A stretch of DNA of 64,000 nucleotides from an uncultured Chloroflexota bacterium (GCA_902791025.1 CADATZ010000019.1:1-64000), one strand, 5' to 3'. Positions 34,260-43,711 are shown, counted from the stretch's first letter. A program made the numbers and translations. The notes: generated by a model not told the origin, from the sequence alone.

Positions 34260-34288
34260 AAGTGCAGCCGTTCTGGCTGCACTTTTTC
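34260..34288 (+). terminator. Terminator after the HdeD-like gene
   Basis: AAGTGCAGCC-GTTCT-GGCTGCACTT then TTTC. Confidence 0.85.
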
Positions 34289-34315
34289 TATCCACACCCA
34301 ACTGATTACTCTCAA

Positions 34316-35932
34316 TTATCCCCACAGATCTGTGAGCATGGGAATGATCTGCTTCTTGCGGGACATGACACCCGGCAGGAAGACCATGTGATCCTTTGGC
34401 TCCACCTGGAAAGCATTTTGGATGATCTCATCCGTATCCTCTCCCTGATAAAGCAGATAGGTTCCGCCCAGCAGTACATCGGTCACCATCAGCAGGATGA
34501 AAGAATACCCCCGCTCCGCTTCAATTTCGGCCATGATCTGAAGCAGTTCATCCTTGCGCTCCATCAGGCTTTCGGAATCGTAACTGGTGATCTGACCGAC
34601 GCCGAACTTTCGGTCAGCCATATAGAATTCTTTCAGGTCTCGAACAGCGATATCCTTCAGGCTCGCTTCCTCGTGATAGGTGCTGGAAAAGAGCTGATGC
34701 CCGATCTCATCCAGGGTGATGCTGCCGATACGGGCAAGCCGCTCCGCCATGGCGATATCACGTTTCGTGCAGGTCGGCGATTTGAACATCACGGTATCCG
34801 AGAGAATCGCGGCTGCCATCAAACCGGCAAGCTTCGGTGATGGAAGAACCCCGTGCTGCTGGAACATCTCCGCGATGATCGTATTGGTAGACCCGACCGG
34901 TTCATTGCGGACCCGGATCGGCTGGCGCGTCTGAATATCCGCCAGACGGTGATGATCGATGATTTCCAGAATTTCCGCCTGGTTCAGTCCCGGAACAGAC
35001 TGGGACATTTCATTATGATCCACCAGCACCACCTGTTTGCGCCGCGGACGCAGCAGATGATAACGGGAAAGCGTCCCGACCACCTTTTCATTTTCATCCA
35101 AAATCGGATAGGTAGCGTTCCTGCTCTCAAACATCTTGTCGCGTACGTCATCAATGTAATCACTCAAATGGAAACAGGTGATCCCCTGCGTGCGGCAATG
35201 CCGGGAAATGGGCATCGCCTGAATGATCTGGGATGCTGTATAACGGGCGTCAAAAGGCGTAGCGATAATGATCGTCTGACCGGGGTCTGTGACCCACTCG
35301 GGTTTGACCTCTGACTGGCAGATGATCAGACATTCCACTTCCATATCCAGCGCCCGTCGAATCATATCCGGCTGGCTGCCGCAAATCACGATGCTCTGGG
35401 AGGTGTTGAAGAGCAACGACTCCATTTCCTGCGGCAGGGCAATCACGATCTCACCGGAAATCGAGCTCTTTTCCGGAACCTCCGCGATAAGCCGCCCCTC
35501 CAATACGCTCAGCAGGTTGAAGATCGGGATCGAGTCGATCCTGCCGCTTTCAATTGCCTTCATATTGTAGCCTGTGATATTGGCCGCGCTCAGCATGCCG
35601 AAAAGGGTACCATCTTCGTTGATGACGGGGATATTCTCAATGCCCTGCTCCTGGATGGTATCCCAGGCACGGTCGATCGTGACGGAGGCATTCAGTGCAG
35701 GAGGTGTATCAAAATCAAGATCGCTGATCTGCGTGCGCACATTCCGCAGCCGCATGGGTTGTTCAAACCCGAAAAAATTCAGGATGCGTTTTGTATCCTC
35801 ATTCACATGGTCCTGACGGGTAGCAATATAATTACGGTCACCGAGAGCATTGCGAAGTGCTGCGTATGCGATCGCGGCAACCACGGAATCTGTATCCGGA
35901 TTCTTATGACCGGTAACATATATCTCGTTCAT
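34316..35932 (-). CDS. Family II inorganic pyrophosphatase with CBS-DRTGG-CBS insert
   Basis: 538 residues from the ATG at 35932 (GGAGAA upstream). The DHH catalytic domain is split. The N-terminal part has GHKNPDTDS with metal-binding His9/Asp13/Asp15. Two CBS domains (about 70-125 and 250-310) with a DRTGG domain between them form the regulatory insert. The catalytic part then resumes with VLVDHNEMSQSV and IIDHHRLAD, and ends with the DHHA2 domain (SRKKQIIPML). CBS-PPases hydrolyse pyrophosphate in the cytoplasm and are controlled by adenine nucleotides, including diadenosine polyphosphates in the DRTGG-containing type. The gene is monocistronic. Confidence 0.92.
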   Translation of the reverse strand: MNEIYVTGHKNPDTDSVVAAIAYAALRNALGDRNYIATRQDHVNEDTKRILNFFGFEQPMRLRNVRTQISDLDFDTPPALNASVTIDRAWDTIQEQGIENIPVINEDGTLFGMLSAANITGYNMKAIESGRIDSIPIFNLLSVLEGRLIAEVPEKSSISGEIVIALPQEMESLLFNTSQSIVICGSQPDMIRRALDMEVECLIICQSEVKPEWVTDPGQTIIIATPFDARYTASQIIQAMPISRHCRTQGITCFHLSDYIDDVRDKMFESRNATYPILDENEKVVGTLSRYHLLRPRRKQVVLVDHNEMSQSVPGLNQAEILEIIDHHRLADIQTRQPIRVRNEPVGSTNTIIAEMFQQHGVLPSPKLAGLMAAAILSDTVMFKSPTCTKRDIAMAERLARIGSITLDEIGHQLFSSTYHEEASLKDIAVRDLKEFYMADRKFGVGQITSYDSESLMERKDELLQIMAEIEAERGYSFILLMVTDVLLGGTYLLYQGEDTDEIIQNAFQVEPKDHMVFLPGVMSRKKQIIPMLTDLWG

Positions 35933-36021
35933 GACTTTTCTCCAGGGGGAAAATTTACGACACCCCATAAAATTATATATCAGAAATCGGGAATAAAATA
36001 TCAGGAATTTTTGTATAAATA

Positions 36022-36050
36022 TAAAAAAAAGCAGGTTTCTGAAAACCTGC
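36022..36050 (-). terminator. Terminator of tRNA-Val
   Basis: On the minus strand GCAGGTTT-TCAG-AAACCTGC is followed by TTTTTTTT. Confidence 0.9.
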
Positions 36051-36054
36051 TTTG

Positions 36055-36128
36055 TGAGCGGTAATGGACTCGAACCATCGGCCTTTGCGATGTCAACGCA
36101 ACGCTCTAACCAACTGAGCTAACCGCTC
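36055..36128 (-). tRNA. tRNA-Val (GAC)
   Basis: Minus-strand cloverleaf: acceptor GAGCGGT/ACCGCTC, D-arm TAGCTCAGTTGGTTAGAGC, anticodon stem TTGCG/CGCAA with loop TTGACAT (anticodon GAC), and T-arm GATGG-TTCGAGT-CCATT with one G:T pair. The discriminator is A; CCA is not encoded. Confidence 0.95.
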
Positions 36129-36196
36129 GAACAGACAATATTCTATATCAAAGTCTCAAATATTGCAAGGGATTCACTGAAATTCGTTACTTTTTA

Positions 36197-37435
36197 TTAT
36201 TTCAGCAGATCCTTTGCGATGAATGCCATTTGCTCAATGACGTAATCCTGGTCTTCTTCGGTCATTTCCACGAAAAGCGGGATGGCAAGACTCAGCCGGT
36301 CGCAGGCATAAGCTCCCGGCAGATCTTCGTGCTTGTATCCGTATTTTCCTGTGTAATATCCCAGCGTATGCAGCGCATGAGTCCCCTGCCGCGTGGCAAT
36401 ACCGGCCTGCTCCAGACGGTCCATCCACTCATTGCGGAAAGCATTTGCCTCATCAACGGTCGCGCAGTTCACCGATTCCGGGATCACCATCGTGCAATAG
36501 GTCTGATAAATATGGGTGTACCCTTCCGGAACAAAGGGCGTCCGCACCCAGGGAACCGCATCCGGCAGCAGCCGGTCATAGCGGTGTGCCAGTTCAGCCC
36601 GCCGGGCGGTGATGTAATCCAGTTTTTTCACCTGCGCGCAGCCAATGGCACCCTGAATATCTGTCATGCGGTAATTGAAGCCAAGCTCGTTATATTCCGG
36701 CAGCAGATAGCCCTTCCCGGCATTGCGCTGGACTTCGGAAATCGAAGCCGCATGAGAGCGGAGCTGCCGCACATGTTCCGCGAGTTTCGGATCATTGATG
36801 AGTGCCATGCCGCCTTCCCCGGTGGAAATGGATTTGCGCGGATGGAAACTGACCGCGGAGGGGTTCCCGAAACCACCCTGATGTGTATCACCGATCTTTG
36901 CTCCCAATGCACAGGCGGAGTCTTCAATGACTTTCAGCCCGCCATGGCGTTTGGCGAAGTCATTCACCGCGGGAATGTCAGCGCAGAGGCCGAATTCGTT
37001 CACCGGGACAATACCGCTCAACCGGTTCCCTGTCTTTTTGTTGAACCACTGCCCATCCCGTTCTTCATACCGCTCCGCGACGAAATCATCCAGCAGGGAG
37101 ACATTGATATTGAAGGTTATCGGATCCACATCAACCAAAATAGCGGAAGCGCCGGTGTATTCCACCGCATTTCCTGTGGCAACGAAGGTAAAGGAGGGAA
37201 CAAGCACATCCTGTCCAGGACCAAATCCCATGGCAGCCATCAGCAGATGCAGCGCCGTAGTGCAATTAGTCGTGGCAACGCCGAAAGCACAGCCTTCATG
37301 CGCGGCAATCGCTTTTTCAAATTCCGCAACACGGGGACCCTGTGCTACCCATCCGGAAGCCAAAGCCTCCGCAGCAGCCTTCGCCTCCTCGTCATCAAAA
37401 TAAGGTTTCATGATCGGTACTTTACGCGGTTTCAT
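36197..37435 (-). CDS. DegT/DnrJ/EryC1/StrS sugar aminotransferase
   Basis: 412 residues from the ATG at 37435 after GGAGAA; the longer frame upstream runs through a REP-like repeat. It is a PLP-dependent aminotransferase of nucleotide-sugar metabolism. Visible are TTNCTTALHLLMAA (phosphate binding), VIEDSACALGAK (Asp contacting PLP) and SFHPRKSISTGEGG with the Schiff-base lysine. NYRMTDIQGAIGCAQ is also typical. The upstream neighbours are an oxidoreductase and a glycosyltransferase on the same strand, which fits amino-sugar synthesis for a cell-surface glycan. Confidence 0.88.
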   Translation of the reverse strand: MKPRKVPIMKPYFDDEEAKAAAEALASGWVAQGPRVAEFEKAIAAHEGCAFGVATTNCTTALHLLMAAMGFGPGQDVLVPSFTFVATGNAVEYTGASAILVDVDPITFNINVSLLDDFVAERYEERDGQWFNKKTGNRLSGIVPVNEFGLCADIPAVNDFAKRHGGLKVIEDSACALGAKIGDTHQGGFGNPSAVSFHPRKSISTGEGGMALINDPKLAEHVRQLRSHAASISEVQRNAGKGYLLPEYNELGFNYRMTDIQGAIGCAQVKKLDYITARRAELAHRYDRLLPDAVPWVRTPFVPEGYTHIYQTYCTMVIPESVNCATVDEANAFRNEWMDRLEQAGIATRQGTHALHTLGYYTGKYGYKHEDLPGAYACDRLSLAIPLFVEMTEEDQDYVIEQMAFIAKDLLK

Positions 37436-37491
37436 AAATCGTTCTCCTGTTCTGTGTTGTCTAATCTGTATAACTTGGATATCTTGACCTC

Positions 37492-37566
37492 CGCACATGA
37501 GAACAGGCACGCTTGTGACGGCTTCACGCCACAAGTTTGCCAGTCCCCATGTGCTCCGTCCTGAAT
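37492..37566 (+). repeat. REP-like element, copy 7
   Basis: CGCACATGAGAACAGGCACGC and TTGCCAGTCCCCATGTGCTC with inner stem TTGTG..CACAA, then CGTCCTGAA. It lies between the oxidoreductase and the aminotransferase genes. Confidence 0.8.
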
Positions 37567-37576
37567 AGATGATTTT

Positions 37577-38587
37577 TCAATTCTGATTGCTTGCGATCAG
37601 TGCTTCCTTTGCCCTGTCCAGGATCCGGATCACCTTGATTCCCTGTTCGCCGTTGGCAAGGGATTCCCTGCCTTCGCGGATGCAGTCGGCAAAGTGTTCA
37701 ATACTGTTGCGCAGCGCGTCTTCCTGCGCAATATAGGGGATGGTAATGTCACCGGAACGGGCTTTGAATTCATAGGGACCATATTCCTCACCGGTTTCGA
37801 TAATGCCCTGGTCAAAGATCGACAGCTTATCCATAGTTTTCATGTCATCAAAAATGACCATCTTCTTCGTCCCGCCGATCATCGTGCGGCGTTCCTTGAT
37901 GGGAGAGATCCAGCTGGATTTGATATGAGCCAGAAAGCCCTCATATTTCAGCGTCAGATAAGTCAGCGTTTCCTGATTTCCGTAATGCGTCTCCCCGATC
38001 GCCTCCACGTGATAGGGTTCCTTTCCGCCGGAGATATAGTCAATCACCGCCAGATCATGGACCGCCAGGTCCAGCATGGCATTCACATCCCTGCGGATCG
38101 GTCCCAGGTTCATGCGGGATATATCAAAGTAGATCAGATCACCGAGCTCTCCTTCATCATACATCTTCTTGATATAGCGGATAATGGGATGGAAGATCAT
38201 GATGTGGTCCGTATGCAGCACCACATGGTTTTCATGGGCCAGCCTGGTGAGTTCCACCGCTCGAGCTGTGTCGGAAGCCATCGGTTTTTCGATGAAAAGA
38301 TGCTTGCCGGCTTTCAGAATCTTTTTTGCCACCTCAAAAGAAGGTTCCGTCTGAATCACCAGGGCAAAGGCATCCACTTTCGGGTCATCCAGGTATTTTT
38401 CATAATCAGCAGTGTAATCCGAAATAGCGGAGCCATAGACATTCTTTGCCGCATCCAGACGAGCAGGAACCGCATCCGATATCGCGATCATGTTCGTTTT
38501 CCGCGACTGCATAATATTGCGGGCAACGTTCGTTCCCCAGTAGCCATAACCGATTTGCACAATATTGACAGGAGTAAATTCAGCCAT
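37577..38587 (-). CDS. Gfo/Idh/MocA family oxidoreductase
   Basis: 336 residues. The N-terminal NAD(P) fold opens IVQIGYGYWGTNVARNI, and the family EKP motif is present as FIEKPMASDTARAVEL. HTDHIMIFHP and DLAVHDLAVIDYISGG provide the expected active-site His and Asp regions. It probably oxidises or epimerises a sugar (nucleotide-linked or free) in the same pathway as the aminotransferase downstream. GAGG precedes the ATG. It follows the GT2 gene by 33 nt. Confidence 0.85.
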   Translation of the reverse strand: MAEFTPVNIVQIGYGYWGTNVARNIMQSRKTNMIAISDAVPARLDAAKNVYGSAISDYTADYEKYLDDPKVDAFALVIQTEPSFEVAKKILKAGKHLFIEKPMASDTARAVELTRLAHENHVVLHTDHIMIFHPIIRYIKKMYDEGELGDLIYFDISRMNLGPIRRDVNAMLDLAVHDLAVIDYISGGKEPYHVEAIGETHYGNQETLTYLTLKYEGFLAHIKSSWISPIKERRTMIGGTKKMVIFDDMKTMDKLSIFDQGIIETGEEYGPYEFKARSGDITIPYIAQEDALRNSIEHFADCIREGRESLANGEQGIKVIRILDRAKEALIASNQN

Positions 38588-38620
38588 CAGTCCTCACATT
38601 ATTCGTAAATAAGCATCTGT

Positions 38621-39571
38621 TTATTCTTCACTCTTGCTTCTTAATTTATCAATGGAATCAATAATAAACACCGGTCTCGCCCGTGCCGCGTCAAGCGTCC
38701 GCCACAGATATTCTGCAATGATCCCTAAAGAAATATTCGTCAGCCCGAAGCCGAGCATCAGCACCGATATCAACGTCGGCCAGCCGAGTGTCACCGGGCG
38801 GATATTGAATATCTTCACGATGATCAGGTCCAGCGCCATCAAAGCTCCCGCAATGGCAAAAATAAACCCCAGTACCGAAACCATACGGATCGGGAAGAAG
38901 GAAAAAGCTACAAAGGAGTCGATCAGCAGCTTCAGCTTTTTACCGAAGGTCCATTTGGAACGTCCATGCTCCCGCTCGCGATAGTCCATGTTCAGCACAG
39001 TCTGTTTGAATCCCATGGAGATCACCTGCAGCACGACAGAAGAGTTCAGCTCCGGATTGGCATTGAGAGTCTTTTTTACCTTCTCATTGAAAAAAATCGT
39101 GTTCACACCCTTCTCCGGATATCCGGGAATCGCCCATTTGCGGATCATCGCGGAATAAATGCGGGAAAAGGTTTCTTCTGATTTCGAGACCTGAACCTGA
39201 TTTTTCTGAACCAGAACAAGGTCATAACCTTCCTGAACCCGCTTGTAGCCTTCCCCGATGATCTCCAGTGGTTCCTGCAGATCCGCTCCCAACCAGACGC
39301 AATTCGGGGCAGAAGCATTCTGAAAACCGGCGCGAACAGCCGGATGTGCGCCAAAATTGCGGGAGAAATTAACCAGTTTGGCAGTGAAATTATGAAATTC
39401 TGCCTGTCGCAGCCATTCACAGGAACCATCCGTGGAGCCGTCATTTACAAAAACAACTTCCACCGGAACGCCCAGTGTCGGTACATACTCTTCCAAAGCC
39501 GCACATATCAGCGGCAGATTATCCTCTTCATTGAGGAAAGGAATAACTACGGAAATTTCAGGGGAGGTCAA
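38621..39571 (-). CDS. GT2 glycosyltransferase, DPM1/GtrB-like, with two membrane helices
   Basis: 316 residues. The start is TTG (39571), supported by AAGGAAGGAGCG just upstream; no ATG gives the conserved N-terminus. The GT-A domain shows ISVVIPFLNEEDNLP, VFVNDGSTDGS (nucleotide-sugar Asp) and LGADLQEPLE in the DXD position, then EREHGRSKWTFGKKLKLLIDS, typical of polyprenyl-phosphate glycosyltransferases. Two C-terminal membrane helices follow (about 230-250 and 270-295). The likely reaction transfers a sugar to undecaprenyl phosphate at the inner face for export. Confidence 0.9.
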   Translation of the reverse strand: MTSPEISVVIPFLNEEDNLPLICAALEEYVPTLGVPVEVVFVNDGSTDGSCEWLRQAEFHNFTAKLVNFSRNFGAHPAVRAGFQNASAPNCVWLGADLQEPLEIIGEGYKRVQEGYDLVLVQKNQVQVSKSEETFSRIYSAMIRKWAIPGYPEKGVNTIFFNEKVKKTLNANPELNSSVVLQVISMGFKQTVLNMDYREREHGRSKWTFGKKLKLLIDSFVAFSFFPIRMVSVLGFIFAIAGALMALDLIIVKIFNIRPVTLGWPTLISVLMLGFGLTNISLGIIAEYLWRTLDAARARPVFIIDSIDKLRSKSEE

Positions 39572-39601
39572 AACTCGCTCCTTCCTTGTAATTCAAAAAA
39601 A

Positions 39602-41083
39602 CTAATAATACCCATATTGATTTGTCTCGGAAACACTGATTTCCACATAGTACCATTTATCACCGCGGTGACCGAAGAAGGTGATCAAATCATCGGCATA
39701 AAAAGGGGAAAGCTCAGAATATTTTCCGACATAACCAAATGGAATATCGTCAAAACCAAGATCATAGTCCTGGTTGCTGATGGAAACACCATAGCCATTA
39801 GCTGTCTGGTAGAAGTAAAACAGCTTATTTTCAATAATGGAATGTCCAAAACTGCGGATATACCCTCGGCTTTTGTCATAGTTGCTGTTGGAGCGGAGCG
39901 TACGATCCGAGAATACCAGATCCGTCACATCCGGATCCGGATTGATATCGACCGTGAGGCGCATCGGCAGGTACCAGTCTCCCGCAAAACAAACGATACC
40001 CCAATTGGTGAACATCGGATTCTCAACGTAAGGGATCCAGTAATTTACAAACTCATACCCATTGGAGTCCACATTCATACAAGCTCGGGTCGGATAGGAA
40101 GGATCCCGGTTCATTTCCTGATCATATTCCAGATAAGTGGAATACCGTTCGCCATAGGCACCATAGGAATAGTTTGACCGGGTCTCCAGCGAATGGTTCA
40201 GCCGGGCTGACAGATGATCATCCAGGGAAAGCGTGGGTGTCGGTATCGGCGTACCGGTTTCATCCGGGGTAGGGGTGCGCTGCGGACGATTTGGCGTGGA
40301 TGTCGGGCGGCCGTAATAGTAATAATCATATCCGTAACCGTACCCATAACCATATGGATCAGCTGTTGGTGTCGCAGTTGCCGCCTCTGTTGCCGTAGGG
40401 ATCGGTGTGGAAGTGGCAGCCGCAGCCTGAATTGAAATAGGATTCAGCCCGGGAAAATCTTCCAATTCGTATTCAGTATACGTCAGGTCAAACGGGAAAT
40501 TGCTGACATCCGCTTCACGAGGAACCGGATCCTCCCGGATTACATGAACAGCGATCAGATCCGCGCTGATTTCCGTAAGATCTTCACCTGACGCACCGAA
40601 GACGATCACTTCACTGCCTTCAACAAGTTTTTCATCGCCAATCAGGTTCTTCTTCGCGTCTACCTTGAAACAAAAGTCATCACAAGTGATATGAAACTCC
40701 GTCCCGGAATGATGGGAAAGGGTAAACCCACCGGTCGGCAGCACCTGTCCCCAGGCATCAGTCTGCACCGTAAAGCTGCCAACCGAACCAAAAAGGATCA
40801 CAGGCTGAAATGCTTTTTCTGGAAGCGATTCGGCAGTGACCTGCGTGAAAATATCTCCGGGCGCCACATAATTCACTGCTTCTCCCATAGAGAGCGTTGG
40901 TGTAGCTGTGACGGGAGGCAGTGTAGGGATATCCGTAACCTGGTTCAGGCTCAGCTGCGGTGTAACGGTTTCCAAAGGAACCGGTGTCCTTTGAAAGATC
41001 GGCAGCATCCGGCAGCCGGACATAAAGGTACAAAGAATCAAAAGCCCCAATAATTTCAATATTATGCGCATTTTTTTATCCAT
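39602..41083 (-). CDS. Lipoprotein with Thr/Pro linkers and a Gly-Tyr repeat
   Basis: 493 residues. A lipoprotein signal (LLILCTFMSGC, Cys at about 24) anchors it outside the membrane. It is built of two beta-rich parts separated by Thr/Pro-rich linkers (ATPTPT, TPTPDETGTPIPTPT) and a GYGYGYGYDYYYY stretch near residue 250. No catalytic motif is recognised. The part around SFTVQTDAWGQVLPTGGF could be a ligand-binding beta domain. A TATAAT box ends 7 nt before the ATG with no ribosome site in between, so the mRNA may be leaderless. Confidence 0.65.
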   Translation of the reverse strand: MDKKMRIILKLLGLLILCTFMSGCRMLPIFQRTPVPLETVTPQLSLNQVTDIPTLPPVTATPTLSMGEAVNYVAPGDIFTQVTAESLPEKAFQPVILFGSVGSFTVQTDAWGQVLPTGGFTLSHHSGTEFHITCDDFCFKVDAKKNLIGDEKLVEGSEVIVFGASGEDLTEISADLIAVHVIREDPVPREADVSNFPFDLTYTEYELEDFPGLNPISIQAAAATSTPIPTATEAATATPTADPYGYGYGYGYDYYYYGRPTSTPNRPQRTPTPDETGTPIPTPTLSLDDHLSARLNHSLETRSNYSYGAYGERYSTYLEYDQEMNRDPSYPTRACMNVDSNGYEFVNYWIPYVENPMFTNWGIVCFAGDWYLPMRLTVDINPDPDVTDLVFSDRTLRSNSNYDKSRGYIRSFGHSIIENKLFYFYQTANGYGVSISNQDYDLGFDDIPFGYVGKYSELSPFYADDLITFFGHRGDKWYYVEISVSETNQYGYY

Positions 41084-41090
41084 CTATATT

Positions 41091-41096
41091 ATTATA
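41091..41096 (-). promoter_or_regulatory. -10 box, candidate leaderless promoter
   Basis: Minus-strand TATAAT, 7 nt upstream of the lipoprotein ATG at 41083. The -35 region is not clear. Confidence 0.55.
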
Positions 41097-41168
41097 ATGA
41101 ATAATGAATGCTGAGGAATAGATTATGTGGAATCTTTGTTAAATTTGAAAAGAACAGCAATTTTTTTG

Positions 41169-42242
41169 TTAACTGATCACATCAAAAATTTTGCCACCGC
41201 CAATCACACAGTTATCTTTATCATAAAAAACAGCGGATTGTCCGGGAGTAGCTGCCCGTACCGGCCTGTCGAAAAGGATGCGCACAGAATCCTCTCCATC
41301 ACGAGTGATTGAGGCCTGTTCGCCTTCATGATGGTAGCGGATTTTCACTCTCGCGTTTATCGTCTCACCCGGCAGGATATCAGGAATACTTTGAAAATTC
41401 ACATCCCGGCAGCGGATTTCCGAGCTATATAAAGAGGATTCCTCCCCAAGAACAACTTCATTTGCCGCGGCATTGATTCGCTTGACGTACATCGGCACTC
41501 CGAAAGCAATGCCAAGTCCTCTGCGCTGTCCGACAGTATAGTGGATAATTCCTTTATGTTTTCCCAGGATTCTTCCATCTTCCGTCACAAAATTTCCTGA
41601 ACCGGGAGCTTCCAGTTCAGGATCATTCTCAATGTAATCAGCATAAGAACCTTCCGTCACAAAACAGATTTCCTGCGAATCCTGTTTCTGTGCTACAGAA
41701 AGTCCGGCATCAGCGGCAATTTTCCGCACTTCGGCTTTGGACAGTTTTCCTAAAGGCATCAAAGTACGGGAAAGCTGCTCCTGTGTCAGGCCGTAAAGCA
41801 TGTATGTCTGATCTTTTTCTGCCGATGCCGCCTGCTGCACGGTCCAGCGTCCGTTGTGAAGCTGTACGACTGAGGCATAATGTCCGGTGGCAATAAAATC
41901 CGCCTCCATCACCGCGGCGTAATAAAGCATCCGCTCCCATTTCACATAACGGTTGCATTCAATACAGGGATTGGGAGTCTGTCCTTCAATATAGGATCGA
42001 AAGAAAGGCTGCTTGACTTTTTCATTGAATGCCGCAATGCAATTCGGTGCGTGATACTGGATATGGAGCTTCCAGGCAGTCTCCCGTGCGTCATCGATCT
42101 CACAGCAGCGGCTTTCCACACCATCTTTCGCTTCCCAGGTACGCAGCGTCATTCCGATGACTTCATACCCTGCTTCTTTCAGCAGGTATGCAGCCACCGC
42201 GCTGTCCACACCGCCCGACATTCCGACAATTACTTTGGCCAT
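41169..42242 (-). CDS. mnmA: tRNA-specific 2-thiouridylase MnmA
   Basis: 357 residues. The enzyme adds sulfur to U34 of tRNA-Lys/Glu/Gln. The ATP pyrophosphatase loop is GMSGGVDSAVAAYLL at residues 7-21. The catalytic cysteine is in TPNPCIECNRYVKWE, and the second redox Cys is in DSQEICFV. KHKGIIHYTVGQRRGLGIA is a strong family signature. Its sulfur donor is probably a cysteine desulfurase such as the SufS at 30327 or another one elsewhere. A repeat-filled spacer lies between it and the HEAT-repeat gene upstream. Confidence 0.95.
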   Translation of the reverse strand: MAKVIVGMSGGVDSAVAAYLLKEAGYEVIGMTLRTWEAKDGVESRCCEIDDARETAWKLHIQYHAPNCIAAFNEKVKQPFFRSYIEGQTPNPCIECNRYVKWERMLYYAAVMEADFIATGHYASVVQLHNGRWTVQQAASAEKDQTYMLYGLTQEQLSRTLMPLGKLSKAEVRKIAADAGLSVAQKQDSQEICFVTEGSYADYIENDPELEAPGSGNFVTEDGRILGKHKGIIHYTVGQRRGLGIAFGVPMYVKRINAAANEVVLGEESSLYSSEIRCRDVNFQSIPDILPGETINARVKIRYHHEGEQASITRDGEDSVRILFDRPVRAATPGQSAVFYDKDNCVIGGGKIFDVIS

Positions 42243-42249
42243 AAACAGT

Positions 42250-42318
42250 TAGTGCTTAGGAGTTAGAGGTTAGGAATCAGCAGTCTATTGTCAACTGCTA
42301 ACTCATAACTTCTAACTC
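42250..42318. repeat. Short quasi-periodic run (AGTTAGAGGTTAGG / TAACTGCTAACT words)
   Basis: TTAGGAGTTAGAGGTTAGG, then the roughly complementary AACTGCTAACTCATAACTTCTAAC. It spans the mnmA-HEAT gene spacer and overlaps the end of the HEAT gene. Confidence 0.6.
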
Positions 42319-43673
42319 TTTTTCTTCCTCTTTTCCAGTTTGTTGATGAAATCCTGAAGAGACTCTGCATCCAGATCCTCTTCAGCCATATCTTCAAATT
42401 CCGCCCAAAGCTCATCCTCATCCGCATCTCTGCCCGCGGCTGCTTCATAGGCTTCCAGGTCATCAAGAATGCGGAACCGGGAAAGATCCATCCCCTCCAG
42501 CGGATTATCGTGGTGATGGTGATGATCATGATCATGATGATGGTGATGATGATGCTCACCGCAGTCACATTCATCCTCATCCTCGTCCAGGTCGATTGGC
42601 TCGTCATCTTCCAGGTCATGCGGGATCTTCTCTTCCAAAATGGTCAGGCACTGCTCTCTGGCAGCTTCAATTGCATTCTCCAAAGCAGCCTGGACATGTT
42701 TTGGTTTGTGATTTCTTTCAGCATCTTCATCATAAAGCCCCATATGGATCGAAACGTTCAGCGTATCAATGCAGTCATCGATAGCGTCCGTGATTTCGCT
42801 GTCCATATCGACCACCGCCTCACCCAGCGTCTCCAACACATCAAGTGATCCTTCGTCACCGATTTCAGCAACAGCTTCCGCGGCTGCAATCAGCAGGTCC
42901 GGACTGATGCGGTCAAAGCGGGAAAGAATTTCATAAAGCGCAGGCAGTGCCTCTTTCATCTGCAGTGCCCCGGCGGCGCGGATTGCTTCAATGCTCACGT
43001 CTTCGTCTTCATGGCGCATCAGCTCCAGAACGCTTTCGTCCCAATCCTCACCCAAAGCATGCCGAACCGCGGCCAGACCGGCGATCAGTTCTTCGCGGTC
43101 GGTCCCCGCGAGATATCCGCTGATGATCTCCTTCACACGCTCCTTTTCAGAAATAGCGTAAGAAACCACGGCTGCCCTGCGGATAGCTTTGTTCTTGTCT
43201 TCGATCAGCTTCTCCAATGCTTCATGAAGTTTCCCTTTATTGACAGGAATGCGGTTTTCAATGGCGGATTCATACATGTATTGTCCTAAAATCTCGATCG
43301 CGGCAATTTGTGTCCGTTCATCCGGATCTTCCAAAGCTTTCTGCAGAATCAAACTTCCGATTTCACGGGAATCCTCAAACCCAAGAACATGGATCGAAGC
43401 CGCACGGATCGCACCATCAGGGTCTTCAATGCCGATTTTTGCGATGGGTGTAAAGTCATATTCATAATAATTCATACCGGATTCGTGCATCCCCCGATAA
43501 AATGCTGCTCTGCGTTCCGCAGCCAGTTCCGAAAGAACCGTGCGCAGCCGGGCCGCCCTTTCCGCGGTCAGGTCGGATAGCATCCGCGCATGCTTTTCAA
43601 AAACGCTCTCCGGGTGATCCTTCACCATGATAAGAACATTGTCAAAATTCGTTCGTCCGCTTTTATTTGCCAT
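42312..43673 (-). CDS. HEAT-repeat protein with a His/Asp-rich metal-binding-like segment
   Basis: 453 residues, cytoplasmic. Residues about 70-290 contain consecutive alpha-helical HEAT/PBS-lyase-type repeats (for example DPDGAIRAASIHVLG, DERTQIAAIEILG, DEDVSIEAIRAAG, EALPALYEILSRF). Between about 365 and 395 a striking segment, DECDCGEHHHHHHHDHDH and further His, could bind Zn, Ni or Cu. The C-terminus is acidic. No catalytic residues are recognised. It lies between rseP and mnmA on the same strand. The His run is encoded by alternating CAT/CAC and GAT codons, which makes the DNA itself a repeat. Confidence 0.65.
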   Translation of the reverse strand: MANKSGRTNFDNVLIMVKDHPESVFEKHARMLSDLTAERAARLRTVLSELAAERRAAFYRGMHESGMNYYEYDFTPIAKIGIEDPDGAIRAASIHVLGFEDSREIGSLILQKALEDPDERTQIAAIEILGQYMYESAIENRIPVNKGKLHEALEKLIEDKNKAIRRAAVVSYAISEKERVKEIISGYLAGTDREELIAGLAAVRHALGEDWDESVLELMRHEDEDVSIEAIRAAGALQMKEALPALYEILSRFDRISPDLLIAAAEAVAEIGDEGSLDVLETLGEAVVDMDSEITDAIDDCIDTLNVSIHMGLYDEDAERNHKPKHVQAALENAIEAAREQCLTILEEKIPHDLEDDEPIDLDEDEDECDCGEHHHHHHHDHDHHHHHDNPLEGMDLSRFRILDDLEAYEAAAGRDADEDELWAEFEDMAEEDLDAESLQDFINKLEKRKKKS

Positions 43674-43711
43674 TTGTCATCCCATCTTTCTTATCCAACC
43701 CCTGACATAGG

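Noticed and set aside
36230..37564. 444-codon open frame opposite the aminotransferase
   Set aside because: Shadow of a gene with a clear PLP lysine motif.
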